64,000 nt of DNA from Endomychus coccineus (GCA_958510875.1 OY294071.1:32208581-32272580); one strand, 5' to 3'; counted from the stretch's first letter, positions 54,030 through 64,000 are shown. The notes: generated by a model from the letters alone, not told the origin. Made by a program: numbers and translations.

Positions 54030-55025
54030 TATGTATATTTATTAAGACGGAGTAAGGGTAGCGAACGAAATCGTCTCTTGAAACGGCTTATATGGCACAC
54101 GGTATGTCCTCAAGTAGCGTCCAAATGGTAAATCCCATCCACTTTAAATTTTGATGCAAGCTAAATATGATGCTCGAAATTTAGTGGTTTAAATTACAAT
54201 GTCGTAACTTGAGCCGTTTTCGAATTATTCAGCAGAGCGGTACGTCGAAATACTCGACGCTTTTCCCTTGGTTTCGGGCACTGTTCTGTGCGCCAACTAT
54301 CTGGCCAATTGTAGGGAAGATAATCGAGCTCGCGCAACTAGACAGACTGCGGCTCTCGCTCTTGATCAGCTTATATGGCACGTTGTTGGTTCCTACATAG
54401 CTACTGTACCTTAAGCTGTTTTCGACTTACGGACTTAGAACGCTCATCCATTTCTTTGGCAGAGCTAAAGGATCGACCTCTTGCAACTAGTCAAACTGCA
54501 GCTCACGCTCTTGATCAGCATATATGGTACGTTGTTGGTTTCTACATAGAGATCGACCGGTGCCGATTTACTGTACCTTAAGCCGTTTTCGAGTTACGGA
54601 TTTTAAACGCCCTTCCATACCTTTGGCAGCTCTAAAGAATTGAGACAAACTGCGGTTCGTGCTCTTGATCGGCTTATATGGAACGCTGTTGGCTTAGGTC
54701 GAGTTGACTCCGATTTACCGTTAAGCAATTTCCGACTTACGGATTTTAAACGCCCATCCATATCTTTGGCAGTGCTAAAGAATCGAGCTCTTGCAACTAG
54801 ACAGACTGCGGCTCGCGCTCTTGATCAGCTTATATTGCACGTTGTTGGTTTCTACATAGCGGTCAGCCGGTGCCAATTTACTGTACCTTAAACAGTTTCC
54901 AAGTTACGGATTTTTCTTAGCAGGGCGCAATTACACAGACTGAAGCTCGCGCTCATGATCGGCTTATGCGAAAGACGGAGTGAGTATAGTCTTAACACTT
55001 CGGGCATATGCGCAGCGTACGGACC
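54030..55025. mobile_element. Non-coding element with ~150-bp internal tandem repeats
   Basis: The left end reads TTAAGACGGAGTAAGGGTAG and the right end contains GACGGAGTGAGTATAG, CTTAACACTTCGGGCATATG. The related insertion at 41345-42288 shows the same ends, inverted. Inside, five diverged units repeat a GACAGACTGCGGCTC-GCTCTTGATCAGCTTAT core, starting at about 54341, 54490, 54644, 54800 and 54934. Open frames through the units (such as 54640-54891) follow from the repeat and are not genes. Confidence 0.7.
54341..54965 (+). repeat. Five ~150-bp tandem units
   Basis: Spacings are 149, 154, 156 and 134 bp. Each unit has a CTGCGGCTCGCGCTCTTGAT-like core, CTTATAT, a GTTGTTGGTTTCTACATAG block (degraded in some) and TTACGGATTTTAAACGC. 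Confidence 0.8.
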
Positions 55026-55194
55026 GACCTCCCAGTACAAAATCTAAAGCTAAAGACATGTTTCAACAATTATATTGCGATTTTCACAAATTAATAGAGA
55101 GAATGTGGATTATTTCCGATGTTGCTCTTCAGACTTGCTACACACTTTCTCCCTTTTGCTGTGCATTATTTATGACCTGTAAACTGCAAAATTC

Positions 55195-55310
55195 GATGAA
55201 CTAAATCCCAAGAAACTCTTTTCCTGAATATATACATTTTCGTCCTCTTCTGATTTCCATGAATATACACTTTCGTCAGTCTTACCTGATCTAAAATCTA
55301 CGGTTTTAAC
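55195..55310 (+). repeat. Dispersed repeat family H, partial copy 3
   Basis: CCCAAGAAACTCTTTTCCTG, AATATATACATTTTCGTCCTC and a TCTTACC-GATCTAAAATC tail match the 3' part of 40510-40740. Confidence 0.65.
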
Positions 55311-55730
55311 TTATAAATAACATACTAATATAGAATTACCGGTTAGAAATAATATGTTATCTCTTACGTGCTATTGCATTGCCAACAATAAGTAGGAGTT
55401 AGGATACTTAAGAAGTTCAAAAATATATATTTACACAAGTAATAGATGTATGTTTATAAATTGATCATATGAATAAAAATGTTGTAGGAATGATTATCTT
55501 TAATAATTTGGGGTAGGCAATTATCGGGTAGGGAAGTTAGTGATATATTTATCTCAATTCATTAATACGCTTCTGGAATATCTGTAGAATATCTACTTTT
55601 TTTTTTCAGGATAATTGAACAATGCCTAACAGTCCAGGGAAATAATACTGGTCTATTCACTATACAAATTGAGTTTAAATCAGGTGGTGTATAGTGATTT
55701 ATCAAGTGCGAGTGAGACTCGACCAATATG
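55311..55730. other. Unassigned AT-rich sequence
   Basis: Nothing is recognisable. Confidence 0.4.
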
Positions 55731-55734
55731 GAGA

Positions 55735-56110
55735 TAAATGTGGGCGTTCTATCCATAGAGCGCTCTAACAGGCCCTAGCTAGACCATTTTACCATTTATG
55801 CATGTTATCAGAGTAATTATCAAGCATAAAATAATTATCTAAAGATGATGCTAGAACTAAAATACATCTTGTTATTCATAGAACAAATATACGAATGCTA
55901 AATATTTACAAATCAATGTGTAACCGTCCTTCTATCGCGAGTTACTGCGGTAAGAGAATTGAGAGTCAGTGGGCTTGCGCCATTGCATATTACTAGATAC
56001 AGCCCACTATAGAACGTTACTTGTTTCTCTTGAAACAAAACAATGCGTCTGGCTCGCTCTAACTCACAAGACTCTCCTATACACAGCTGATTTAAACTCA
56101 ATCTGAATAT
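55735..56110 (+). repeat. Dispersed repeat family F, copy 2
   Basis: This is the counterpart of 23745-24000 in the same orientation, with about 110 extra AT-rich bases (55800-55910). Open frames on the minus strand across it are incidental. Confidence 0.75.
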
Positions 56111-56124
56111 ATACAATTATTAAC

Positions 56125-56640
56125 AGCCTAATTGTGTATTGAAAAGTCCCTACAGCATTATTTATACTCACTCAGATGGATATTGTCCTTTTATGATACT
56201 GTAATTTTTCAAATTACATGATAAAAAAAAAGTGTCATATTATACAATAAAATGTCGATATGAAATCGATATTCAGAGTTTTTGCACGTTAAAGTGTAAC
56301 AAGTTCCAAGTTCACGTCAATTAACTCATAAATTAGTTCATACATATACAAGTTCATTTATTTCCAGTAGGTAGTAGAATAGTTTATTTTAATAATTCTC
56401 GACTACTCATCTCTGGTGTGGAAATGACAAATGTTCTTGCGTTTGTGATTTATTACAGCGCACTTTCTGAACAATAATAAAATCATACTTTCTCAGCCGA
56501 TTTAAAATCGTGTGGTGTATACCTCCTTCTCGGAAAGAACCATGATCCAGCTGATGCCAATACTTCACTAGGTTACCTGATTTGCATTTTATTTCGAATA
56601 AATTATTGTACCACTATCAAAAGAAACAATCACCGTATTC
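56125..56640. other. Unassigned AT-rich sequence
   Basis: Nothing is recognisable. Confidence 0.4.
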
Positions 56641-56658
56641 ACTTAAAACACTGTAAAG

Positions 56659-56700
56659 TACTGAGGATCTTTCAGCTATCAAATAGCCTTCATCAGAATA
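56659..56700 (-). ncRNA. Hammerhead-like motif, family B (best copy)
   Basis: On the minus strand TATT precedes CTGATGA, stem II GGCTA-TTTGA-TAGCT, GAAA, then GATCCTC and AGTA. Stem I is TATT/AGTA (4 bp with one wobble); in other copies it reads TACT/AGTA, fully paired. Stem III would be two pairs (A-U, G-C) around a three-base loop with cleavage after CUC. The core residues are intact only in this copy. The host repeat is family B and has no known protein. Confidence 0.5.
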
Positions 56701-56789
56701 AACTTTTGTATTGTCGTATTTAGTTTGTTATCTTGGATAGTAGACTTCCGTGGATAGCTAATCTTGAAAAATCTTGACTTCCGAATGGA

Positions 56790-56945
56790 TTCCGCGTCAC
56801 AATAGCTCTACTCGTTTCAGTTCAAGCCTCGAACCTGCCCTGAAGATGCCACCTGTAATGGTTGGCGAAACGTCGACATCAAGTCGAGCTATTGTGACAC
56901 GGAATCCATCCGGAAGCCAAGATTTTTGATTTAGTTTCCATATTA
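56790..56945 (+). repeat. Family C dispersed repeat
   Basis: This is the most complete family C copy: TTTCAGTTCAAGC upstream, the hammerhead motif, then GTCGAGCTATTGTGACACGG and AATCCATCCGGAAGCCAAG. It matches 17500-17720 and 36470-36640. Confidence 0.75.
56836..56878 (+). ncRNA. Hammerhead ribozyme motif, family C (best copy)
   Basis: Stem I pairs TGCC (56836-56839) with GACA (56875-56878), one mismatch; other copies read GGCA and pair fully. The core is CTGAAGA (56840-56846). Stem II is GCCA/TGGC with an inner CC/GG pair and a loop around TGTAAT. GAAA (56867-56870) is followed by CGTC, so stem III is only the palindrome ACGU ending in a GUC cleavage triplet. Such a stem can form only between two molecules, as proposed for minimal hammerheads of PLEs and satellites. 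Confidence 0.6.
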
Positions 56946-56959
56946 TTCATGATATATCA

Positions 56960-57234
56960 CAGCAGAAGTTAGTAAACCAAGACATTCGCTAAAGTTAGAG
57001 TCTAAATGGATACGAGGCCTCTGAGGTGGATAATAATAATAAATTTATTGCGCAATATAATATTGGAAATATTACAAATCAGGTAAAAAACATAATACGA
57101 GTACATACATAATAAAAGTATAAAGAAAGATAAGGATACGTAAAATTGGATAAAAGACAATAACAACATTTTCTGTTTTTGAAGACAAACTTTATACATT
57201 CATATGTAAGGGTGTTCCCGGGGTAAGAAGAACC
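56960..57234. other. Unassigned AT-rich sequence
   Basis: A minus-strand open frame at 57002-57199 is hydrophobic by composition and has no motif. Confidence 0.4.
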
Positions 57235-57237
57235 TCC

Positions 57238-58090
57238 ATATCTCGGTTGCTTTTGAAATATCGATTAGCGATTTTTTTCGACGGCAGCTAGGACATTATG
57301 TACAATTTAAAATTATTTTCATCATTTACAGAGTGTCGCTGTACAGGGTGGCGAACCAAGTAGTGTTTTTTAAATGCAAGCCCCCTATATTTTAACATTA
57401 TTGGAAAGTCCTTTAACTTCTGCTCAAAATGGGTTTAACGTGAATAGGCGAATTATAAACTTTTCAGATTTTATGATCGAAAAATACGTGAAAAATCGCC
57501 ATATTTGGAAAATAATCACGACTTCACTGTTCAAATTAAATCAGAGATCCAAGTATACAGTGTTTTTCCATATTCTGAATTTTCATTGGAGTGCATATCA
57601 CTTAACTACTTCGAATTACCGTATACAAGCCGTGTCGAAATGAAAAACAGTGGATAACTCATTTTTTATTTTTTTATACCGTTGAATAGCATTTTTATAA
57701 GCTTTCCAACGATATACGGTTTGTGTGGTCTATTCTGAAAAGCTGATGATTTATTTTCTTTATTTATTCGCAACATTAAGTAGTGATGATTTTTCAAATA
57801 TGGCGCTTTTCCACTCATTTTTCGACCATAAAATCTAAGCGCTTGATAATTGGCCTATTAACATTGATTCTGGACAGAATCAAAAGGGATTTCCAATGAT
57901 GTTAAAATATGGGTAGGTTTGTATTTAAAAAAAAACATAAGTTTGATGCACTATCCTGTATATCGACACTATGTAAACGATGAAAATAATTTTTAAATTA
58001 TGCAGAATGTCCGTAGCTACCGTTGAAAAAAAACGCCCGTCGACATCTCTAATAGCAACTGATTTATAGAGATTGCTCCTACCCCTGGTA
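57238..58090. mobile_element. Long-TIR MITE
   Basis: About 120-150 bp at 57238-57385 recurs inverted at 57925-58090: GCGATTTTTTTCGACGGCAG, GGACATTATG, AATTATTTTCATCATTTACA and a GTGTCGCTGTACAGGGT block. The TIRs are about 85% alike by eye. The interior open frame (57374-57643) shows no family motif. The superfamily is unknown. Confidence 0.75.
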
Positions 58091-58249
58091 CATTTTGTAC
58101 ATACAAAGCTGGTATAATAATGATATTAATAGTAATATTTATTTATTGCCTAATTTATATTATACAATTACTAATGAATAATCCTATTTAATGAGCAATA
58201 AATTCATTTAAAATATCCAGTTAATACTAAGTATTGTCCGCGGAAAAAT

Positions 58250-58330
58250 AAACTCACACTGTGGATACAGTTTACTCTGATGATGGCTACTTGGTTCCTC
58301 AGTATTTTAACACTATTTTTAGTGGATAGG
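58250..58330 (+). repeat. Family B repeat, partial
   Basis: ACAGTTTACTCTGATGATGG, CTACTTGG, CAGTATTTTAACACT and TTTTTAGTGGATA match family B. The AGCTGAAAGGT segment with the GAAA box is deleted, so no ribozyme is possible. Confidence 0.65.
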
Positions 58331-58780
58331 ACAATCAGGAATTGGGATGATAATAAATTAATAATTATACACTAATATAATAAATGAATGTCATTGTATA
58401 TTCAATAAATGTAATACATAGTTTACAACGTTTAGCTTAATATTAATTACAAATTTATGGATTGATAGTTTAATAATAATCATAATTTTTTTTGGAAAAG
58501 TTGTCATTTAATATTTTCAAACACGTTAAAATATTAATAAAAGCAAAAATATATGTTTCGAAATTTCAAAAATAGCATATCCGGTGCTCATAAATGACTC
58601 ACTGCGTACTGTGTGCTGTCTCAAAGTCACGACAAATCATCTTATAGCATGAAATAATCCTTCAGCAGGTTGTTATTCCACTGTATTTCATTCCAGAAGC
58701 AAATCACGTAGCAATCAATATTCGAATTTTACTTTGTGAATTGGGAATACGAGATATTCGATTAACTTGTTTTACTATAC
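58331..58780. other. Unassigned AT-rich sequence
   Basis: Nothing is recognisable. Confidence 0.4.
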
Positions 58781-58784
58781 ACAG

Positions 58785-59360
58785 AATGTTCCGAAACTAC
58801 CTGTGATTATGATAGTGACCTCCCTGCCGATTTTCATGTAAAAATTTTCAATTTGGGTCTCCCATAAAAAGTTATGGTGTTTGAAAGATGGCCGCTTAAG
58901 TGTAGGTTTTATTGATTATCTCAGAAATGACTTAAACTTAAAAAAACAGATTTGGTTAGTGGGCAGCTAGTGTTAATTTAATAATATTGTCATCAATTGC
59001 ATTGTTAACAGATTTTTGAGATAATGAAATTTTTCAAGTAATAAAAAAGTTTTGTGTTTGATGTGGCTACCTAAACAATATTTTTGTATTTAAAAATAAA
59101 AAAAAGGAAAAGTTGTCCTTTAAAATCAAAAGGGGTAGTTTATTCCACCATGTTCCGGTAAAGTATAAAATAGGTCAGAATTGTCACACTAGGTAAGCAC
59201 TAACTGCCTAAAAAATTTGTTTTTTTAGGTTGGGTCATTTCTGAGATAATCAATGGAACCTACATTTCAGCTGCCATCTTTAAAAGGCCTTAACTTTTTA
59301 TGGGAGGCCCAAATCGATTACAATTGATTACAATTGAATTTTTTCTCTTTCAACATTTTT
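58785..59360. mobile_element. Long-TIR MITE
   Basis: About 130 bp at 58840-58970 recurs inverted at 59205-59340. Shared segments are TCCCATAAAAAGTTA, AAAGATGGC, ATTGATTATCTCAGAAATGA and CTTAAAAAAACA. The interior is AT-rich and non-coding. Confidence 0.75.
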
Positions 59361-60540
59361 CATATCTATCAAATCAGAGCTTTATCGCTCTTCACAGGGG
59401 TCATTTCAATTGACGAATCAAACAAAATCAACTTATTTCAAATTAACAACCATCCACGCGAAAATTAGCGATTTCTATTGTTAAATGAATTATAAAATCG
59501 CGGCATCACGAGAATAGTACTATAATTGGAAGCTACTGACGCATTAGGTGTTTTAAAGAGTTGTACACGCTTCGAATACTTTGTCCTATTATGACATTGT
59601 ATGACGCTATGCAGAATTCTACACTATTATCTGGTATGCTTCAAACTACCGTAATATGTATCAGCGTGCGTTTCGAATTTATAAAAAATTTCTCTTGATA
59701 ATCTTGAGAAATCGTTTTCATTTCCCGCCAAATATCTGTCAGTATTCAGAGAATTTTTCTAAAATGAAATAACAAAAGGAGGTACAATAATTCCATTTAA
59801 GTCATCTGAGATTTAAACTTTGTCGTAGCAGAACAACATCCGTGCAGCGGTAGGCGCATGCTCTTATGTTCGACATGGGAAGATGTTTCTATTTGTAGTC
59901 AGAAGCTCCCTTTTTTTCTTGAATTCGTGATATATAATATCAATGATGCCAAGCTCAGATAGATTGACTTAGTGGCGTATCCAGAAATTAGTTCTGGGGG
60001 CATTTGATTTCAAGTTTATTTCCATATTCTTCCAAAACTACTCTTTCAGAAATCATTTAATTTTGTCCATAGACATTGTAAGATTCAAATTCCATCTTTA
60101 TTTAAACAAAACAAAATTCTTAACTCCAACTTAAATAATATATATTATTAAGTTATATAATTTGTAATAAAACCAGAAAAGTATGAAACAAAATTTCTCG
60201 CGAAAAATAAAAACTTCCCAAACAAATTTGACAAACCTTAATTCAAGGATCTCATTCCCTCCAAGTTTTTATCTTTATAGCAATAATTATGAAAATGCAA
60301 ACATTATTATTTATTGATAAGATACCAAATTGCCCAATATTTGTCATGAGTCAGAAGGTGATAAATAATGTTTTTGTTTCCGGAAATGTCGAACGTCGAT
60401 ACAATTTTAAAAGATGAAAATACGTATTTACATCTGAATTTTGCCGCACCTCTTTTCTTGACAAATTTGTAGAACTGCTGGTCTAAACAAATTTAAAATG
60501 AAATATGTAAAGTATAAACAGATTCACTATGACATATATA
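59361..60540. other. Unassigned AT-rich sequence with a tRNA-like scrap
   Basis: 59838-59886 (GTGCAGCGGTAGGCGCATGC ... TATGTTCGACATGGG) has A-box-like and B-box-like parts inside a short ACATC/GATGT stem. It is too degenerate to call a tRNA. I see no other feature. Confidence 0.35.
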
Positions 60541-60544
60541 GATA

Positions 60545-60740
60545 TGCTGCGTTCGTTGTTGCGACGTAGACAATTTCAATTGAAATTAATGCAATATAGA
60601 CGCGCTTTAGTTGATGTGAATTAGTGTTCTACGACTTCTGATGATGGCTGTGAGACCGAAACGTGCGTAAAGACGATAATATATAGTAAACATACGTGTT
60701 ATGTGATATATTTCCCAAGAATTTACATATTATAATTTAT
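60545..60740 (+). mobile_element. PLE terminal repeat (pLTR), family A, partial
   Basis: The order of motifs (TTCGTTGTTGCGACGTAGAC, AATTGAAATTAATGCAATA, hammerhead, then a TGTGATATATTTCCCAAGAA end) matches the other family A pLTRs. No PLE coding sequence is attached. Confidence 0.65.
60632..60675 (+). ncRNA. Hammerhead ribozyme motif, family A copy 4 (weakened)
   Basis: CTGATGA (60638-60644), GAAA (60658-60661), stem III CG-TG-CG and the UA doublet are intact. Stem II is GGCT/GACC with a mismatch and a wobble, and stem I CGACTT/AAGACG has one mismatch. It is probably less active than copies 2 and 3. Confidence 0.55.
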
Positions 60741-60749
60741 ACCTAGGTC

Positions 60750-61425
60750 AAGAATCATTATAATATGTAGGTACCTACATCTTCATAAAATGTAATATAA
60801 TATCTCTTCAAGAAAGAAATCCATTATATATGTTAGATAGATTTATGCTGTCTAGCGCCATCTGTTGTTGTACTATGAATGCTAACGTTGGAAACTGTAA
60901 ATTAACTATTCTTCAAACTGCTTTAACACGTGATCATTGGAAATGAATAGAATAAAGCAAAGAATTAACAGATTTATGCGAATCACACAAATAAAATAGG
61001 AGAACATTGCATTGAAAACGATAACAGACAATGATAATAGTGAACGGATTATTGCAGGGATCTCTGATTTTAGCTCATTATCTTACTAGGTCTATGTCTA
61101 GTCTAGTCTATCCATAGATTAGATATTAAGTCTATCTAGTCTATGTACAGTATTATTTTGAACTAGAGCTAGAGTGCTCTCTAGTGGCGAAAGGTTTTAT
61201 CAATGATCCTCCACTATCAAATTATAAGCAGATTTCTGTTTAGTCTAGTTATTTGTATGTGGTAGTTAATTATTTCTAAGCAGCTTGACAGAGTTAACCA
61301 ACAAATCAACAAGCTATGACGATGATGCAAAGCTCAGAAATTGCTTAAATTTTGATAGTCAATCAACTGAAAAGCTCAGAACCTATTACTCAATTAAGTG
61401 TTGTATCAGAGATCAATTATAATAA
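60750..61425. other. Unassigned AT-rich sequence
   Basis: A short self-complementary simple repeat of TCTAGTCTA/TAGACTAGA type lies at 61085-61150. Nothing else is recognisable. Confidence 0.4.
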
Positions 61426-61429
61426 TGTA

Positions 61430-63749
61430 CAGGTGTCCTCAAACTGCGTGGCTAAAATAAAACCGAAGATTCTTTGATTCGAAAAATATTTGATGAGCCT
61501 TTTTACTTTTGCCTCAAGTGTCTTGTTTAGCCGGTAGAGGGCTTCAACGTTGCAAAAATAATTTTGTTTTTTCGGTATAACTTGAGAACGTGATGGAGGA
61601 CTTTTACAATATTTGGCAGGTGAGTTACTGTCAATAATAGCCGTTTTTGAGAGCGGAGCATAGAGCCTTAGAGACCATAGAAATGGCTCAAACTTGAGGA
61701 TGTAACGGGAGTGTCCAGAACTTTTTTGTGGTCAATGTAATTCACTCGATATTTTTTATGTAGATAGCTTATCTAATTTGAAAACTTTTCTTACTCTTAG
61801 AAAATTTTGATAAAATCAACGGATTAGCTTGAAAAAATTAATTTTCGAGTCTCTGCAATTTTGGCTTACTAATTTTACTTGATTAAAATACCTTAGTTGC
61901 CTTTGCTTTTCTAATGTCATTTTGGCATTTGGAGAATTTATTTTCAAAACTGTCAGTTTTTACTTTGCTTTCCGTAAAAATTTTATAAAATTATAGCTCA
62001 AAATTTCACTAACACTGAAATGGTTAATATCTCGGTAAAACACGAATAATAAAAACAATAGAAATGGGGAAACGATGTGATTATTTAGGAAAAACAAATG
62101 CTAAATTAAAAGAAACAACAAAACTTTTTGGGAAATCGCTAAGGCATCAATTGTTCGAAATGTTGCCCATTTTCCTGAATACACAAATTAATTCGTTTCA
62201 AGAAATTGGATTGAACTCTGGCTAGTACTTCAGGATCATTCTTCAATAAATCCGCTTCATGATTAATTCGTTGCAACAATTCCTCTCGTGTGTTTACTGG
62301 AGCTGCATAAACTTTCGACTTCAAAGCGCCCCATAGAAAGAAGTCGCAGGGCGTCAAATCAGGGGAGCGGGCCGGCCAGTTCACTGGTGCATCGTGTCCT
62401 CTACCTATCCAGCGATCTGGATATTCCGCATTCAAATGTCGCCTCACAGCTAATGTGAAATGAGGAGGTGCACCATCATGGATAAACCAGGCCACGACGA
62501 ATGTGTAAGGGCAAGTCTTCCAACAGTTCAAGTAGCCTTCGTTCCAAAAAGTTCAAGTAGTTCTCCCCGTTCAATCGATCGGGTATAACGGTAGGGCCAA
62601 TAATAAAGTTATCCACAATTCCAACCCAAACATTGATTTTAGTTTGATTCTGAAAATATGTAACTTCCGTTTCATGAGGATTTTCATCAGCATAGAAATG
62701 TTCATTATGGAGGTTAAAAAGACCACATCTCGTGAAAGTATCTTCGTCCGTGAACAGAATTCTTCTACAAAAATTGGGGTTTGCGTTTTGTCTTTGGACA
62801 ATAAGCCGACAGAAATCTAGCCGATGACCTGGATCCATGGGCAATAAGTCTTGAACTGTTTTAATATGATAGGGATACAACAGTTCTTCTTTCAGTACAT
62901 TATGAACTAATGATTTTGAGGCTCCAATACGAAGTCCCAAACGTAGTGTGCTTATCCCAGGTTCAGTTTCAACCGCTTCCAGTATCGCTTCTTCGAGCTC
63001 TAACGTCCTTCTTGTCCGTCTGCGTCCAGTTTCTCTGCGATTTGCTTCAAATTTGCCAGTTTCGCGAAGGTTTGCCGATTTGGAATTCTGCGATGCGGAT
63101 ATCTTTCCCTTTTCCGGCCATTGCAACGACAAAGTCCATAAATCAATCAACCATTTCAGTGTTAGTGAAATTTTGAGCCATAATTTTATAAAATTTTTAC
63201 GGAAAGCAAAGTAAAAACTGATAGTTTTGAGAATAAATTCTTCAAATGCCAAAATGACATTAGAAAAGCAAAGGCAACTAAGGTATTTTAATCAAGTAAA
63301 ATTAGTAAGCCAAAATTGCAGAGACTCGAAAATTAATTTTTTCAAGCTAATCCGTTGATTTTATCAAAATTTTCTAAGAGTAAGAAAAGTTTTCAAATTA
63401 GATAAGCTATCTACATAATAAATATCGAGTGAATTACATTGACCACAAAAAAGTTCTGGACACTTTTCCCGTTACATCCTCAAGTTTGAGCCATTTCTAT
63501 GATCTCTAAGGCTCTGTGCTCCACTCTAAAAAATGGCCATTATTGACAGTAACTCACTTGCTAAATATTGTAAAAGTCCTCCATCACGTTCTCAAGTTAT
63601 ACCGAAAAAACAAAATAATTTTTGCAATTTTGAAGCCCTCTACCGGGTAAACAAGACAATTGAGGCAAAAGTAAAAAGGCTCCTCAAATTTTTTTTCGAA
63701 TCAAAGAATCTTCGGTTTTATTTTGGCCACGCAGTTCGAGGACATCCTG
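61430..63749. mobile_element. Tc1/mariner-superfamily element with ~600-bp TIRs
   Basis: The ends read CAGGTGTCCTCAAACTGCGT and its inverted partner (ACGCAGTTCGAGGACATCCTG). They are flanked by TA at 61428-61429 and 63750-63751, the target duplication of this superfamily. The inverted repeats extend inward to about 62025 on the left and 63149 on the right (596 and 601 bp), with only scattered differences. The right TIR contains the transposase start codon and about 11 codons; the left TIR carries the same stretch with ATG changed to ATA. The element looks complete, 2,320 bp, and is recently active compared with others in the window. Confidence 0.9.
62139..63181 (-). pseudogene. Tc1/mariner-superfamily transposase with two frameshifts
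   Basis: An ATG at 63181 opens MAQNFTNTEMV, then the frame shifts near 63145. The main frame reads a paired HTH region (KFEANRRETGRRRTRRTLEL, GISTLRLGLRIGASKSLVHN and VLKEELLYPYH). The catalytic core follows: RILFTDEDTFTRCGLFNLHN (first D), INVWVGIVDNFIIGP and YLNFLERRLLELLEDLPLHI. Near 62490 a second frameshift moves to the frame with FIHDGAPPHFTLAVRRHLN (second D), RWIGRG, NWPARSPDLTPCDFFLWGAL (third D) and KSKVYAAPV. All three acidic residues are present. I count 43 residues between the second and third D. The protein ends QHFEQLMP. Only two breaks in about 345 codons mean recent decay. Confidence 0.88.
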
Positions 63750-63754
63750 TATAA

Positions 63755-64000
63755 CGAACTATAATCACATTTCGTGTTAGAAGTCAATAGACAGATTGAA
63801 CAGGTTTGTTCCACCAGTGAATTCCGTTATCGCTTATTTCTTTTGAATATTGCACCTTAGCAATAATATTATCACAATATGCTGTAGGAAGTGTTGTCTA
63901 TATTGAAAGATGATATAAGGATAATAACTGAGTTTATCAGCGAGTTTAGAGATATCTATAGATTGTTCTAAATATAGCTTCTAAGAACGATATATTTCTG
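63755..64000. other. Unassigned AT-rich sequence
   Basis: Nothing is recognisable to the end of the window. Confidence 0.4.

Noticed and set aside
54640..54891. Repetitive open frame ending LDQLI..VVGFYIA
   Set aside because: It follows from ~150-bp tandem DNA repeats inside a non-coding element; units are also shifted in frame.
59838..59886. tRNA-like stretch with B-box-like ATGTTCGACAT
   Set aside because: D- and anticodon-arm pairing fails and length is wrong; at best a decayed SINE head.
1..64000. CRISPR arrays, bacterial operons, prophage or plasmid features
   Set aside because: No regularly spaced repeats with unique spacers and no dense coding; composition, introns and TE content are those of an animal genome.

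Overview
This window is eukaryotic nuclear DNA, most probably from an insect. It is AT-rich, almost gene-free and densely packed with decayed transposable elements. Several Tc1/mariner families, a hAT and a FLYWCH-type MULE sit beside a THAP-exon element with terminal inverted repeats, an errantivirus (Ty3/gypsy with env), APE-type non-LTR retrotransposons and Penelope-like elements (PLEs). That mix, the splice-site-bounded exons and the lack of operons or Shine-Dalgarno sites point to an arthropod. A beetle is my best guess, but no rRNA or host marker fixes the species.

Only one host coding segment is convincing: a minus-strand first coding exon of a furin-like proprotein convertase at 11510-11732. 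It carries a signal peptide and the start of the prodomain, followed by a GTAAGT donor. The rest of that gene must lie beyond base 1, so bases 1-11509 would be its intron. A CpG-richer patch at 13900-14220 could be its promoter. A second, weak exon candidate (20 codons, plus strand) is at 46211-46273.

Layout: 0-5.5 kb holds the THAP element and an errantivirus env/integrase remnant broken by a long-TIR MITE. 6.2-11 kb holds a non-LTR RT, a mariner, a PLE terminal repeat and a MULE. 11-14 kb holds the host exon and a possible solo LTR. 14.7-35 kb is dominated by repeated fragments of one non-LTR family (seven copies in the window), plus a mariner, a 138-bp tandem array, a long-TIR element with a cysteine-rich ORF, a hAT and a gypsy integrase piece. 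35-46 kb holds dispersed and tandem repeats, a split RT, a Tc1 fragment and an R1-type RNase H. 47.4-50.5 kb holds a PLE interrupted by another non-LTR element. 50.7-52.3 kb is a near-perfect giant palindrome. 54-59.4 kb holds a tandem-repeat element and two long-TIR MITEs. 61.4-63.75 kb is a whole Tc1/mariner-superfamily element with ~600-bp TIRs.

The most interesting theme is RNA. At least three unrelated repeat families carry sequences that fold as hammerhead self-cleaving ribozymes: family A in PLE terminal repeats, families B and C in other dispersed repeats. Copies show intact CUGANGA/GAAA cores, and in family A paired changes in stem III. All pairings were done by eye; no folding program or database search was run.
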